From: Gammaproteobacteria bacterium
Lineage (GTDB): Bacteria; Pseudomonadota; Gammaproteobacteria; Pseudomonadales; Azotimanducaceae
Assembly: GCA_009841615.1 (NCBI GenBank)
Contig: VXLL01000035.1
Location: forward strand, 186,001-250,000
Length of the DNA stretch: 64,000 bases
Reading direction: 5' to 3'
The notes under the pieces are model-generated. The model saw only the letters and a program-made list of their open reading frames with translations. It did no database searches and was not told the origin of the DNA. The translations under genes were made by a program, and so were the position numbers. Positions 46,972 to 55,605 of the stretch are shown here, in pieces (position 1 is the first letter of the stretch; each line of letters begins with the position of its first letter).

Positions 46972-48936
46972 ATGTGTTCAACTAAAAGGGGGTCAGCTAT
47001 CAAATTTAACCCAACCTTGTGTAGTATCGTCATTCTGCTTATGAGCCTACCATTTGCTAAACAATCTGAAGCGCACGAAAACGTAGTAGTAAGGAACGTG
47101 CCGGAAATCGACGAAGTAGTTTTAGAGTCGATTGAAAGGTACCGGAATGTTCGAACTGCTTCGGTGGTGGACTGGCTAGGCGGCGACTTATTGATTCGCA
47201 CCCGGTTTGGAGAGTCTTCACAACTCCATCGAGTGCGTGCTCCTATGGGAATGCGAGAACAGCTTACCTTTGCGGATGAACCTGTTTCTGGTGTTCTAGT
47301 ACCGGATCGAAAGGAGGTTCAGTCGTTTTTGTTTCTTCAAGATGTAGGCGGTACGGAGTCTTTTCAAATCTACGAATACGATCTTGTCGACGGTAAACAA
47401 ACGATGATCACCAGTGGTGAAGGGCGTTATACTGGCGTTAGTTATAACCCTGATAGCTCTAAGATCAGCTACACCTCGACCAAAAGAACAGGTCAATATT
47501 CCGATCTATACATCTATGATCTTGAAAACCAAGTTGAGACACCTTTACACATCGTTGATGAAGTGGGCTGGTCGTTCGTTGCTTGGCATCCGAGTGCAGA
47601 CAAAGCACTGATTCGTAAATATATCTCGGTCGCAGAATCGCACCTATTTGAGATTGACTTCAAGACTGGTGAAAAAATACGATTGTTGGAACAGTACGGT
47701 GAAATTTCGATTGGTGGTGTAGAGTATTTACCCGATGGTACAGTCATTCTGATAAGTGATCATGGATCAAATTTTCGACGCTTGCATCGAATCAATCCTG
47801 AATCTGGGGAGCTAGAAGTATTAATTCAGTTTAACGATTCAGATGTTAGCTCGTACTCGCTCGCTTGGGATCGTTCCAAGATGGTAGTCTCACAAAATTT
47901 GCAAGGGTATAGACTGTTTCATCTGTACGACGTTGCGACCGGGAAATTGTCTCAGCTGTTACCTGATTTCTCAAATGGACTGTTAGGTGGTGCAAGATTT
48001 AATAGCGACGGTTCTGCGATAGCATTTACGTTTCATTCAGCGCAGGTTCAAAGTGATGTGTACGTACTCGATCTAGCGACAGAGGAGGTCGTAAGGTGGA
48101 CCCAATCTGAACTAGGAGGTATCGACGCAAACGAACTTGTTCGCGCGGAGTTGGTGTCCTATTCCAGCTTTGACGAATTGAAGATACCGGCGTTTGTGTA
48201 CAAACCTCGGAAAGATGGACCACACCCAGTTTTGATCTACATTCATGGTGGTCCAGCATCTCAATATAGACCTGGCTTTTCGTCGAGATTTCAATACTAC
48301 GTCAATGAACTAGGCATCGCTGTAGTTGCACCAAACGTTCGGGGTTCAAGTGGCTATGGTAAAGAGTATCTCACTTTGGATGATTGGAAGAAGCGGGAAG
48401 ATTCGGTTCGTGACATTGGTGCATTATTAGATTGGATCGAAGAGCAACCTGATCTCGATGCTAAACGAGTCATTGTTGATGGTGGTTCGTACGGAGGATA
48501 TATGGTGTTAGCTTGCTTGGTGCATTACAGTGATCGATTGCTCGGTGGATCTGAAAGGGTAGGTATCAGTAATTTCGTTACGTTCTTAGAAAATACGCAG
48601 GGTTATCGACGGGACTTACGACGTGTTGAATATGGAGACGAACGTATCCCCGAAATGAGAGAGTTTTTAGAATCGATCGCACCTATGAACCAAATTGAGA
48701 AAATTCGAAAACCCCTGCTCATATTTCAGGGATTTAACGATCCTAGAGTCCCAGCCTCCGAAAGTGAACAGATAGCAAAAGCTTTAGAACATTCCGGAAT
48801 CCCAGCGTGGTACGTACTCTATATGGACGAAGGTCACGGGTTTCGAAAGAAAGTCAATCAAGACCACTCCTTCGCGATTCAGATTCAATTTTTGCGCTCA
48901 CTTCTCGATGGTTCGATCGCGATATCGGACCCGTAG
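46972..48936 (+). CDS. S9 prolyl oligopeptidase family peptidase (exported)
   Basis: A protein of about 654 residues from the ATG at 46972 (a TTG six codons earlier is possible). A signal-like hydrophobic stretch FNPTLCSIVILLMSLPFA ends before residue 40. A seven-bladed beta-propeller region follows with repeated GVSYNPDSSKISYTS-like strands. The C-terminal alpha/beta hydrolase domain carries PVLIYIHGGPASQYRPGF, nucleophile Ser506 in VDGGSYGGYMVL, Asp in QGFNDPRVP and His in MDEGHGFRKK. This is the acylaminoacyl-peptidase/S9C pattern. It would degrade short peptides, probably in the periplasm. It diverges from ileS. Confidence 0.9.
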   Translation: MCSTKRGSAIKFNPTLCSIVILLMSLPFAKQSEAHENVVVRNVPEIDEVVLESIERYRNVRTASVVDWLGGDLLIRTRFGESSQLHRVRAPMGMREQLTFADEPVSGVLVPDRKEVQSFLFLQDVGGTESFQIYEYDLVDGKQTMITSGEGRYTGVSYNPDSSKISYTSTKRTGQYSDLYIYDLENQVETPLHIVDEVGWSFVAWHPSADKALIRKYISVAESHLFEIDFKTGEKIRLLEQYGEISIGGVEYLPDGTVILISDHGSNFRRLHRINPESGELEVLIQFNDSDVSSYSLAWDRSKMVVSQNLQGYRLFHLYDVATGKLSQLLPDFSNGLLGGARFNSDGSAIAFTFHSAQVQSDVYVLDLATEEVVRWTQSELGGIDANELVRAELVSYSSFDELKIPAFVYKPRKDGPHPVLIYIHGGPASQYRPGFSSRFQYYVNELGIAVVAPNVRGSSGYGKEYLTLDDWKKREDSVRDIGALLDWIEEQPDLDAKRVIVDGGSYGGYMVLACLVHYSDRLLGGSERVGISNFVTFLENTQGYRRDLRRVEYGDERIPEMREFLESIAPMNQIEKIRKPLLIFQGFNDPRVPASESEQIAKALEHSGIPAWYVLYMDEGHGFRKKVNQDHSFAIQIQFLRSLLDGSIAISDP

Positions 48937-48998
48937 CGAGATGAGAGGAGCCTCGGGCGTTAAGACCAAAAGAGTGAAAAAATTGGACGAAATAATCT

Positions 48999-49535
48999 AT
49001 GAATAATAGTGCCGAGTTACGAGACACCGTAGTTCTAGTCGACACCCAAGATCGGGAGATTGGTACTTCAGACAAGCTGTCCGCACATTCTGGTCGAGGT
49101 TCGCTTCATCGAGCTATTTCAGTTTTTCTTAGCGATGAGACTGGTCGTGTTCTCATGCAAAAGAGGCATCCGGACAAACTCGTTTGGGGAGGCTATTGGT
49201 CAAACAGTTGCTGTACGCATCCCTTTGTTGGTGAATCAACAATCGATTGCGCAACACGCCGAGTTCGCGAGGAATTGGGACTGTCTGTAGAGTTGTCGTT
49301 TCACTTCAAATTGAGATATCAAGCTTCGTTCTCTAAAGAACATGCTGAGCACGAACTAGTTTCCGTATTTACTGGTGAAGTCCAGGGACAGCCTGTCATC
49401 GATCCAGAGGAAATCTCTGAATTGATGTGGATCGAGCCTGAAATACTTAGTCAGGAACTTGTGGCGAAGCCAGACGATTACACGCCCTGGTGCATTCTGG
49501 AATGGAAGGAATTGAGGGCGCAGAAAATATTGTGA
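48999..49535 (+). CDS. idi: Isopentenyl-diphosphate delta-isomerase, type I
   Basis: A 178-residue Nudix-fold isomerase that interconverts isopentenyl and dimethylallyl diphosphate. The catalytic Cys71 lies in YWSNSCCTHP and the metal-binding/acid Glu119 in AEHELVSVF. LHRAISVFLSDETGRVLMQKR and RRVREELGL are family motifs. The last part (WCILEWKELR) also fits type I. In bacteria with the DXP pathway this enzyme is accessory and not essential. It lies close downstream of the S9 gene and converges with the small membrane-protein module. Confidence 0.93.
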   Translation: MNNSAELRDTVVLVDTQDREIGTSDKLSAHSGRGSLHRAISVFLSDETGRVLMQKRHPDKLVWGGYWSNSCCTHPFVGESTIDCATRRVREELGLSVELSFHFKLRYQASFSKEHAEHELVSVFTGEVQGQPVIDPEEISELMWIEPEILSQELVAKPDDYTPWCILEWKELRAQKIL

Positions 49536-49553
49536 CTGGGTGTTACGACTTTT

Positions 49554-49754
49554 TCACAGCACTCCAGAATAGCCTGCTATACGCGCGATAAAAACAACAA
49601 AAAGTATCAGCGTCAAACAGATTTGAACTATGTAACATCGAAATAAAAATTTCGCACATTTAATCGTTCTCTTTCTCATGAGTGAGTCAATTTCAACTGG
49701 ATAATTCACCAAATTTGATTTAGGCTCGCCATAAATATCTTCCAACTCTGACAA
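49554..49754 (-). CDS. Small membrane protein Y2 (66 aa)
   Basis: The product starts with the amphipathic motif SELEDIYGEPKSNL, then a basic turn (RKRTIKCAKFLFRC) and one strongly hydrophobic helix at about 42-62. Y1 shares ELExIYxxPKSxL and KxAKFxFRC at the same spacing, so these are paralogues. The start is TTG; GAGG lies about ten bases upstream, overlapping the end of X2. Small proteins with IYxxPxSDL followed by a helix occur widely in proteobacteria without a known function. It ends next to the convergent idi gene. Confidence 0.7.
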   Translation of the reverse strand: MSELEDIYGEPKSNLVNYPVEIDSLMRKRTIKCAKFLFRCYIVQICLTLILFVVFIARIAGYSGVL

Positions 49755-49766
49755 TTTATTTGTGCC

Positions 49767-49946
49767 TCAAAATAGTAAGAAATAGATTATCAAATATCCG
49801 ACACAAACGATTGAAATCACACCCAACACATACTCAAATAAATGATAGGATTGAGACCTATGAACATTATGCGAGTAATACCGGTAGATGAACCAAGTCC
49901 GAAATCGTTGAAAAATATTTTTTCTGAATTTCTTCCTTCTAACCAT
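49767..49946 (-). CDS. Small basic membrane protein X2 (59 aa)
   Basis: A 59-residue frame, too short for common thresholds. It opens with a very basic segment (MVRRKKFRKNIFQRFRTW), then IYRYYSHNVHRSQSYHLF and a hydrophobic helix at about 39-58. X1 has the same length and shares FxRFRxxxIYRY and SYHxF, with the basic head and C-terminal helix in the same places. Its stop lies 12 bases before Y2. The paralogy is the main evidence that it is translated. The family is unknown. Confidence 0.65.
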   Translation of the reverse strand: MVRRKKFRKNIFQRFRTWFIYRYYSHNVHRSQSYHLFEYVLGVISIVCVGYLIIYFLLF

Positions 49947-50052
49947 ACTAATTATGAATTATCTATTTCCAGTATTTGTTAAGGAGTGCATTTGTAGTGG
50001 ACAATGGGAATCTTGCATCGATTAGGTTTGTGTATCCAACAGACCTTCACCA

Positions 50053-50247
50053 CTATAAATTTGTGAATACTAAAAGTCGTAGTAAGGAAGTTGGCAAGTA
50101 AATCAAACCGATTAATAAGAAATAAATAACCCAACAACGAAACATAAACTTAGCATACTTTATGGTTTTCTTGAACTTGCTGATGTCGATTTTCAACCGT
50201 TTTAAATCTGATTTCGGTGCGGCATAAATTTTTTCAAGTTCGTTCAT
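50053..50247 (-). CDS. Small membrane protein Y1 (64 aa)
   Basis: Paralogue of Y2. It opens NELEKIYAAPKSDLKRL, then a Lys-rich turn (SKFKKTIKYAKFMFRC) and a hydrophobic helix at about 38-60 (WVIYFLLIGLIYLPTSLL). ATG start, only four bases after the X1 stop, so probably translationally coupled to X1. About 106 bases separate it from X2 downstream. No function is recognised. Confidence 0.7.
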   Translation of the reverse strand: MNELEKIYAAPKSDLKRLKIDISKFKKTIKYAKFMFRCWVIYFLLIGLIYLPTSLLRLLVFTNL

Positions 50248-50251
50248 CGTT

Positions 50252-50431
50252 CTAACTAAACATCATCAATACAGACAATCCAGAAAGAAAAACCCACAAC
50301 ACCAAGAGTAGAACACTACACGTACACATAAAACGGTGGTAGGATTTAGGCTTATGACCTTGTTTATCACAATATCTATAAATCCACAAATTACGAAATC
50401 TATGGAATAAACTTCGACGTTTTGCCTTCAT
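50252..50431 (-). CDS. Small basic membrane protein X1 (59 aa)
   Basis: First gene of the small-protein cluster and paralogue of X2, with exactly the same length. The N-terminus is basic (MKAKRRSLFHRFRNLW), followed by IYRYCDKQGHKPKSYHRF and a hydrophobic helix at about 36-57, with Cys at 36 and 38. Its stop is four bases before Y1. Too short for ordinary gene calling; the support is conservation with X2 and the repeated gene order. A membrane-active or regulatory peptide is possible but unproven. Confidence 0.65.
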   Translation of the reverse strand: MKAKRRSLFHRFRNLWIYRYCDKQGHKPKSYHRFMCTCSVLLLVLWVFLSGLSVLMMFS

Positions 50432-50544
50432 AGTCTAAGCGATTGGTTTAACCGGTTGGTACTGTGGTTGCACTGGTTTGTTTTGTTTGGTAATCGAACA
50501 TTTCACTCGGACATACGATTCGATTTACTGTAGCGATGATACCG

Positions 50545-51174
50545 TCATGTCGCAGGTTTTAACATTTTTTTCATGAGCCCATGTACGGAGGGGACTGAAT
50601 AACTCTCGCCCCGTCTGATCCATTCGATGCACGTGTGAATGAGCTCGCATGCGCGACCAAGATCATCGTTCACGATCACATAATCGAACTCATCATAATG
50701 AGAGAGTTCGTAGATCGCTTGTGACATACGATATTCGACGCTTGTGTGGGAGTCTTGACCCCTTCTACTCAGTCTCCGCTCGAGTTCGTCAAGGGAAGGA
50801 GGCATAAGAAAGAAGCTGATCACGTTTAGTGCATGTCGTTTAATCGTCCGCGCTCCCTGCCAATCTATGTCAAACAGTACATCGAACCCGTTCTGTAGCA
50901 TACTTTTGACTTGTTCACGTCGCGTTCCATAGCGGTGTTTGAACACGGTTGCGTGCTCGAGAAATTCATCGTTTACGACCAGATTGTCGAATTCGGTTTC
51001 GGTCACGAAGTAGTAGTGCTGGCCCTCGATTTCGTCAGCACGCTGAGGTCGAGTAGTGGTAGACACTGAGGATACCAATTTGGAATCCATTTCGCAGAGT
51101 CTCTTGACAATGGTAGATTTTCCGCAGCCGGATGGTGCGGAAAAGATGAAACAATGTCCAATTCTAGTACTCAC
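50545..51174 (-). CDS. gmk: Guanylate kinase
   Basis: A 209-residue GMP kinase. The P-loop is FSAPSGCGKSTIVKRL and the GMP-binding part includes SVSTTTRPQRADEIEGQHYYFV. VLFDIDWQGARTIK and the Arg-rich LERRLSRRGQD complete the core. It converts GMP to GDP. yicC lies upstream as in related genomes, but rpoZ and spoT, usually downstream, are missing; the duplicated small membrane-protein module stands there. Confidence 0.95.
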   Translation of the reverse strand: MSTRIGHCFIFSAPSGCGKSTIVKRLCEMDSKLVSSVSTTTRPQRADEIEGQHYYFVTETEFDNLVVNDEFLEHATVFKHRYGTRREQVKSMLQNGFDVLFDIDWQGARTIKRHALNVISFFLMPPSLDELERRLSRRGQDSHTSVEYRMSQAIYELSHYDEFDYVIVNDDLGRACELIHTCIEWIRRGESYSVPSVHGLMKKMLKPAT

Positions 51175-51245
51175 TAGCTACCTAAAGTGCGGTTTTCAGT
51201 CGGTTGATACTTGGACAGTTTCTAGCCCGAACCATGGATTGAACT

Positions 51246-52103
51246 CTATTCAATGTTTTGTACTTGCTCGCGCATTTGGTCTACACAAACTTTGAGATCG
51301 ATTACTAAGGATGCGCAAGCAGGTAGCTGAGCTTTTACCGCGAGAGTATTTGCCTCCCGCAATATTTCTTGCGCGAGGAAATTAAGACGACGACCTACAG
51401 GAACTGTTTCGGTGAGGCACTGTTCTACGTCTTGTAAGTGAATTGTCAGGCGATCTTGCTCTTCTTTGAAGTCAGACTTCTGTGCAAGCAATGCAATTTC
51501 TTGAGCTACTCGGTTTGGATCGACATGTCTATCAAGAGCACGTAATCGCTCCGTCAGACGTTCTTGAATTAGCTTCGGTTGTTCCTTGCCTAACGTTTCA
51601 ATTCTTGTGAGCAAGTTACGCGAAGTTTCTACAGATGCTTGGACTATGGTACGCAACGCATGACCTTCTCGCTGTCTTGTTTCGACAAGCTGTTTAAGAC
51701 AGGATTTGAACCTCACCACGAGTTCGTTTAAGTCATACTCCGTTTTAGTAGTTCGCGCTCTTAGTAAATTAGGATTCTGTAGAAGTCGAGTGACATCTAC
51801 GACACTTAATACTTTTTTTGTGGGTAGTGTTTTGCTCACTTCTTGGATTGCTTGCAGTAATTCTGGATCGAGTCTTTGCGGTTCGGTTGGTGAAACATGT
51901 TCGGGTGGTATCTCGTGAAAAAAAATTTCTACATACCCACGCTTGAGAGACTGTCTAGCGTGTTCTTTAATACTAGCTTCCAACTCCCGTATCGCTTCTG
52001 GAATTTTCGTGCGAATTTCTAAACTACGATGATTCACCGAGCGAATTTCCCAAGCGTACGAGGACTCCTGGATTCGAGCGAATGCAGTCATGGAACAGGT
52101 CAT
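51246..52103 (-). CDS. yicC: YicC family endoribonuclease-like protein
   Basis: A 285-residue member of the YicC/YloC family, whose members act as RNA endonucleases. Family landmarks are MTCSMTAFARIQ at the start, WEIRSVNHRSLEI, KRGYVEIFF, the central helical region, EQDRLTIHLQDVEQCL and the C-terminal VPVGRRLNFLAQEILREANTLAVK. The order with rph, divergent upstream, and gmk downstream matches other gammaproteobacteria. The start is ATG, and rph begins about 70 bases away. Confidence 0.93.
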   Translation of the reverse strand: MTCSMTAFARIQESSYAWEIRSVNHRSLEIRTKIPEAIRELEASIKEHARQSLKRGYVEIFFHEIPPEHVSPTEPQRLDPELLQAIQEVSKTLPTKKVLSVVDVTRLLQNPNLLRARTTKTEYDLNELVVRFKSCLKQLVETRQREGHALRTIVQASVETSRNLLTRIETLGKEQPKLIQERLTERLRALDRHVDPNRVAQEIALLAQKSDFKEEQDRLTIHLQDVEQCLTETVPVGRRLNFLAQEILREANTLAVKAQLPACASLVIDLKVCVDQMREQVQNIE

Positions 52104-52171
52104 CTTAGAAATATGTGCAATCGTATAATTTTTTATGGCACGTTATTGTATTAGGATTAACAAACAGTCGA

Positions 52172-52876
52172 GTGTATAAAAGAACTAAAGGTCGAGGTCA
52201 CGATGAGTTGCGCCCAATTTCAATCGAAACAAATTTTGTATCGAATTCGGGCGGTTCCGCGTTAATTACATGTGGATCAACTATGCTGTTGTGTACTGCC
52301 AACGTCGATTCTGGCGTCCCCCAATTTCGACGCGATACCGGTTTGGGTTGGCTAACTGCAGAGTACGGAATGTTACCAGGCGCTACACACACGAGAACAC
52401 CACGAGAAGCGGCTAGTGGTAGACAAGGGGGCCGCACTATGGAGATTCAGCGGCTAATAGGACGGAGTTTACGACAGGCTGTAGACTTCAAGAAACTCGG
52501 GGAGAGTACTGTTCAAATCGATTGCGATGTGCTTCAAGCTGATGGGGGGACACGCACAGCTGCTATCACCGGAAGCTGCGTCGCGCTATATCACGCGCTA
52601 CGGCAAGTGTCTCCGGATGCTTTTCTCGGTTGGGTTGCTGCCGTGAGTGTAGGGGAAGTTTGGAACGAAGTCTTGTTGGATATGGACTATTCCGAAGATG
52701 GTCAAGCAGACTCAGACGTGAATGTTGTCATGATGCAAGATAGAGGAATCGTCGAAATTCAGGGTACAGCTGAAAGAAAGCCTCTCGCTCATTCAAAACT
52801 TCAAGCGGCACTAGAGTTAGCGGAACAAGGGATTACGCAGCTGTTTGAGCTTCAAGAAAGTAGCACGACTACGTGA
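52172..52876 (+). CDS. rph: Ribonuclease PH
   Basis: Phosphorolytic 3' exoribonuclease for tRNA maturation. From the GTG at 52172 the protein has 234 residues, close to the usual 238, and starts in the region corresponding to RxxxRxxDELRPI. Motifs are MLLCTANVDSGVPQFRRDTG, LTAEYGMLPGATHTRTPREA, GRQGGRTMEIQRLIGRSLR, DCDVLQADGGTRTAAITG and the catalytic DSDVNVVM near residue 180. A GTG at 52115 would add 19 unlikely residues. The stop overlaps pyrE (TGATG). Confidence 0.93.
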   Translation: MYKRTKGRGHDELRPISIETNFVSNSGGSALITCGSTMLLCTANVDSGVPQFRRDTGLGWLTAEYGMLPGATHTRTPREAASGRQGGRTMEIQRLIGRSLRQAVDFKKLGESTVQIDCDVLQADGGTRTAAITGSCVALYHALRQVSPDAFLGWVAAVSVGEVWNEVLLDMDYSEDGQADSDVNVVMMQDRGIVEIQGTAERKPLAHSKLQAALELAEQGITQLFELQESSTTT

Positions 52877-53523
52877 TGCTGTCAGCTACAGCGTTTGTTG
52901 CTGATCTGATTGAAGCACAGGCTCTTCAGTTCGGCCAGTTTCAATTGAAGTCTGGACTACACAGTCCGTACTTTATGAATCTGGGGAATGTCGCGTCGGG
53001 CAGCGGGATCGATAAGGTGGGGTACGCGTACGCAAGACGCATTTCCGAGTTGAACTTTAGTCCGGACGTTCTCTTTGGTCCAGCATACAAAGGAATACCA
53101 TTAGTTACAACTACTTCGACAAATTTGTTGAACTTTGGACTCGATGTCGGTGTAGCGTTTAATCGTAAAGAACTTAAACAGCACGGTGAGGGTGGTTCGT
53201 TAATCGGTGCTGACTTAAAGACCAAACGCGTCTTGATTCTTGATGACGTCATAACCGACGGTGCTTCTAAGATTGAAGCGACTGAGCTCATACGCCAAAA
53301 CGGGGGCAAACCCATTGGAGTATTAGTGGCTCTAGATCGCAAAGAACGAGAACCCGTCAGCGGTCGCACATACTTAGAGATCGTAGAGGAGAAGATAGGA
53401 CTAGGAATCTATTCGGTCGCAACAATCAAAGATGTGTTAGCGTATCTTGAACTTCATGATAACCGCAGCGATACTTATGCAGTTCTACAACGCTATGCTG
53501 CTAAACACTGTGTATTGACTTAG
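52876..53523 (+). CDS. pyrE: Orotate phosphoribosyltransferase
   Basis: A 215-residue enzyme making OMP from orotate and PRPP. It shows LKSGLHSPYFMNLG, GPAYKGIPLVTTT, FNRKELKQHGEGGSLIG and the PRPP-binding loop VLILDDVITDGASKIEA. It starts at the ATG overlapping the rph stop, so rph-pyrE form one operon. It converges with algC. Confidence 0.95.
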   Translation: MLSATAFVADLIEAQALQFGQFQLKSGLHSPYFMNLGNVASGSGIDKVGYAYARRISELNFSPDVLFGPAYKGIPLVTTTSTNLLNFGLDVGVAFNRKELKQHGEGGSLIGADLKTKRVLILDDVITDGASKIEATELIRQNGGKPIGVLVALDRKEREPVSGRTYLEIVEEKIGLGIYSVATIKDVLAYLELHDNRSDTYAVLQRYAAKHCVLT

Positions 53524-54905
53524 TCCGTTGCATCGGGAATCTCTAGATGTGGGGCAACATGGCGGAGTTGTTCGAAAAAGAGCTCTTGCGTTTCATGAAG
53601 TCTAGCGGGCGTACTCGCTTCAAAACGCATCACTATTTTGGGCGACGTATTTGAAGCGCGAATCAATCCCCAAGCATCTGGAAAGTTCACTCGGACTCCG
53701 TCTATCGTGATCACCTCACCTTGATCGAAAGAACTTGCTTGACCAAATTCTTCCACAAGATCAAACTTTTCACTATCTGGTACGCGGACTTCAATCTCAG
53801 GCGTTGCGCTTGTTGGTGGCAACATGTCCAGAAAATTCTTGAAATCTTCGGGATCTCTGGACACCGACTCGAGGAATCTACATGCTGTGTAGAGTGCGTC
53901 GTCAAATCCGTACCAACGGTCTGCGAAGCAAATGTGACCACTGAATTCACCACCGAGAGGTGCGTCGATTTCTCTAATTTTCGCTTTGATGTTTGTGTGT
54001 CCGGTCTTTTCCAGAACTGCTTGTCCGCCGCTAGCGTGAATGCTCTTGAGCGCATTCGTTCCACACTTCACGTCTAACACAATTGGAGCACTAGGACGAC
54101 GTTGCAGTATGTCCTTTGCCAAGTATGCCAATAGCGTGTCGGCTGACACAATCGTTCCATTTTGAGTTACGACACCGATACGATCGCCATCACCATCGAA
54201 CGCGATTCCAAAATCTAGCACATGATGATCTACTGTTTGGAGAAGCTGTTGTAAGTTCTTTGGGTCCACCGGATCCGGATGATGATTTGGAAACGTACCG
54301 TCCAATTCATTGAACATTGGGATGACCTCACAACCAAGCACTTCGAATAACCGAGGTACTAGAACTCCGGTTACACCGTTACCACAATCCACAGCTATAT
54401 GCAGACTTCGCTCGAGCTTGATGTCATCGATGATTCGATCCACATATGAGTCCAAGACATGTTGCTGGGAGACACTTCCCGATCCTTTGGTTAGACTGTC
54501 ATTAGCGATAAGACGGTGTAAATCCAGTAGTTCATCGGCCGCAAATGGAACGTAATCCAAGACAAACTTTAGTCCGTTGTATTCGGGTGGATTGTGAGAC
54601 CCGGTGATTACGATTCCTGCTGGAACCTTTAATTCGTGGATGGCGAAATAGAGTACCGGAGTGGGGACCGTACCGATGTCGATAACGTTTACTCCACCAT
54701 CATTTAGTCCTCGCTGAAGTGCGGTTCTAAGTGCATCCGTTGAGCAACGGACATCTCCTGCTACGAGAACGCTGTTGTGTCCTTGAGTTGCCGCACGATT
54801 CGCAAATGCGTGGCCGATTAAGCGAGTATTTTCTTCAGTTAACTCGTCGTTTACGCGACCACGTACATCGTAAGCTCGAAAAATGTTGAGCGGCAAGTTT
54901 GACAC
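53520..54905 (-). CDS. algC: Phosphomannomutase/phosphoglucomutase (AlgC type)
   Basis: A 461-residue alpha-D-phosphohexomutase. The N-terminal RAYDVRGRVN leads in, the phosphoserine Ser103 lies in VITGSHNPPEYNGLKFV, and the metal-binding loop is FDGDGDRIGVV. The sugar-specificity loop is GGEFSGHICFADR and the phosphate-binding loop is RASNTSPKIVMRFEA. It makes mannose 1-phosphate or glucose 1-phosphate for surface polysaccharide. It lies directly downstream of coaB; dut, usually found between, is missing. Confidence 0.92.
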   Translation of the reverse strand: MSNLPLNIFRAYDVRGRVNDELTEENTRLIGHAFANRAATQGHNSVLVAGDVRCSTDALRTALQRGLNDGGVNVIDIGTVPTPVLYFAIHELKVPAGIVITGSHNPPEYNGLKFVLDYVPFAADELLDLHRLIANDSLTKGSGSVSQQHVLDSYVDRIIDDIKLERSLHIAVDCGNGVTGVLVPRLFEVLGCEVIPMFNELDGTFPNHHPDPVDPKNLQQLLQTVDHHVLDFGIAFDGDGDRIGVVTQNGTIVSADTLLAYLAKDILQRRPSAPIVLDVKCGTNALKSIHASGGQAVLEKTGHTNIKAKIREIDAPLGGEFSGHICFADRWYGFDDALYTACRFLESVSRDPEDFKNFLDMLPPTSATPEIEVRVPDSEKFDLVEEFGQASSFDQGEVITIDGVRVNFPDAWGLIRASNTSPKIVMRFEASTPARLHETQELFFEQLRHVAPHLEIPDATD

Positions 54906-54921
54906 TAGTGGTGTTGATCGC

Positions 54922-55593
54922 CTAGTTTGATCTCGGTAGCGCGTTAGCGACTAATTTAATCACTTGTTGTGCAATCTTGTACTTAGACTGTTTCTCAAGT
55001 TCTTGTTCGGATTCTGGAAACACCACTGTCACTTGATTTTCATCCCCTTCGAATCCGATCGACGGATCAGAAACGTCGTTGACTATGATCACATCCAAGT
55101 TTTTGCGTTTGAGTTTTTCGCGCGCGTTGCGGATTACGTCGTTAGTTTCAGCTGCGAATCCGACGACATACGGCCGCTCATGCATTGCTGTAACTGCTTG
55201 TACGATGTCTTCGGTAGTTTGGAGTTGAATAGTAAGTTCTGAGTTTGTCTCGTGGGTCGGACGCTTCAACTTTTGTTCAAGCAATTTTCTAGGTCGAAAA
55301 TCTGTCACTGCGGCTACCGCGAAGAACACATCACACTTGTCGATACGAGACAATACAGCGGACTTCATTTCCGCGGCGGTCCGTACGTTTACTCGTTCGA
55401 TACCAGCTGGTGATTTCAAGTTAACTGGTCCGCTAACCAAAGTTACACTTGCACCTGCCTCCTCGGCTGCCCGCGCAATTTCAAAGCCTTGTTTGCCAGA
55501 GCTCCGATTGCTAATAAATCGCACTGGGTCTATCCTCTCTTGCGTTGGACCTGCGGAAACGAGTACTGTGAGGTTTTTTAGCGCATGGGGCAT
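54922..55593 (-). CDS. coaB: Phosphopantothenate-cysteine ligase (CoaB half of split CoaBC)
   Basis: A 223-residue CoaB domain. It carries VLVSAGPTQERIDPVRFISNRSSGKQGFEIA, the dimerisation and CTP-binding PYVVGFAAETND, KRKNLDVIIVNDVS and DENQVTVVF. In most bacteria it is the C-terminal part of CoaBC. Here it starts at an ATG in the same frame as coaC, nine bases after the second of two consecutive TAG codons. There is no Shine-Dalgarno, so it probably depends on re-initiation after coaC, or on read-through. Confidence 0.85.
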   Translation of the reverse strand: MPHALKNLTVLVSAGPTQERIDPVRFISNRSSGKQGFEIARAAEEAGASVTLVSGPVNLKSPAGIERVNVRTAAEMKSAVLSRIDKCDVFFAVAAVTDFRPRKLLEQKLKRPTHETNSELTIQLQTTEDIVQAVTAMHERPYVVGFAAETNDVIRNAREKLKRKNLDVIIVNDVSDPSIGFEGDENQVTVVFPESEQELEKQSKYKIAQQVIKLVANALPRSN

Positions 55594-55605
55594 ATAGTTT
55601 TGCTA

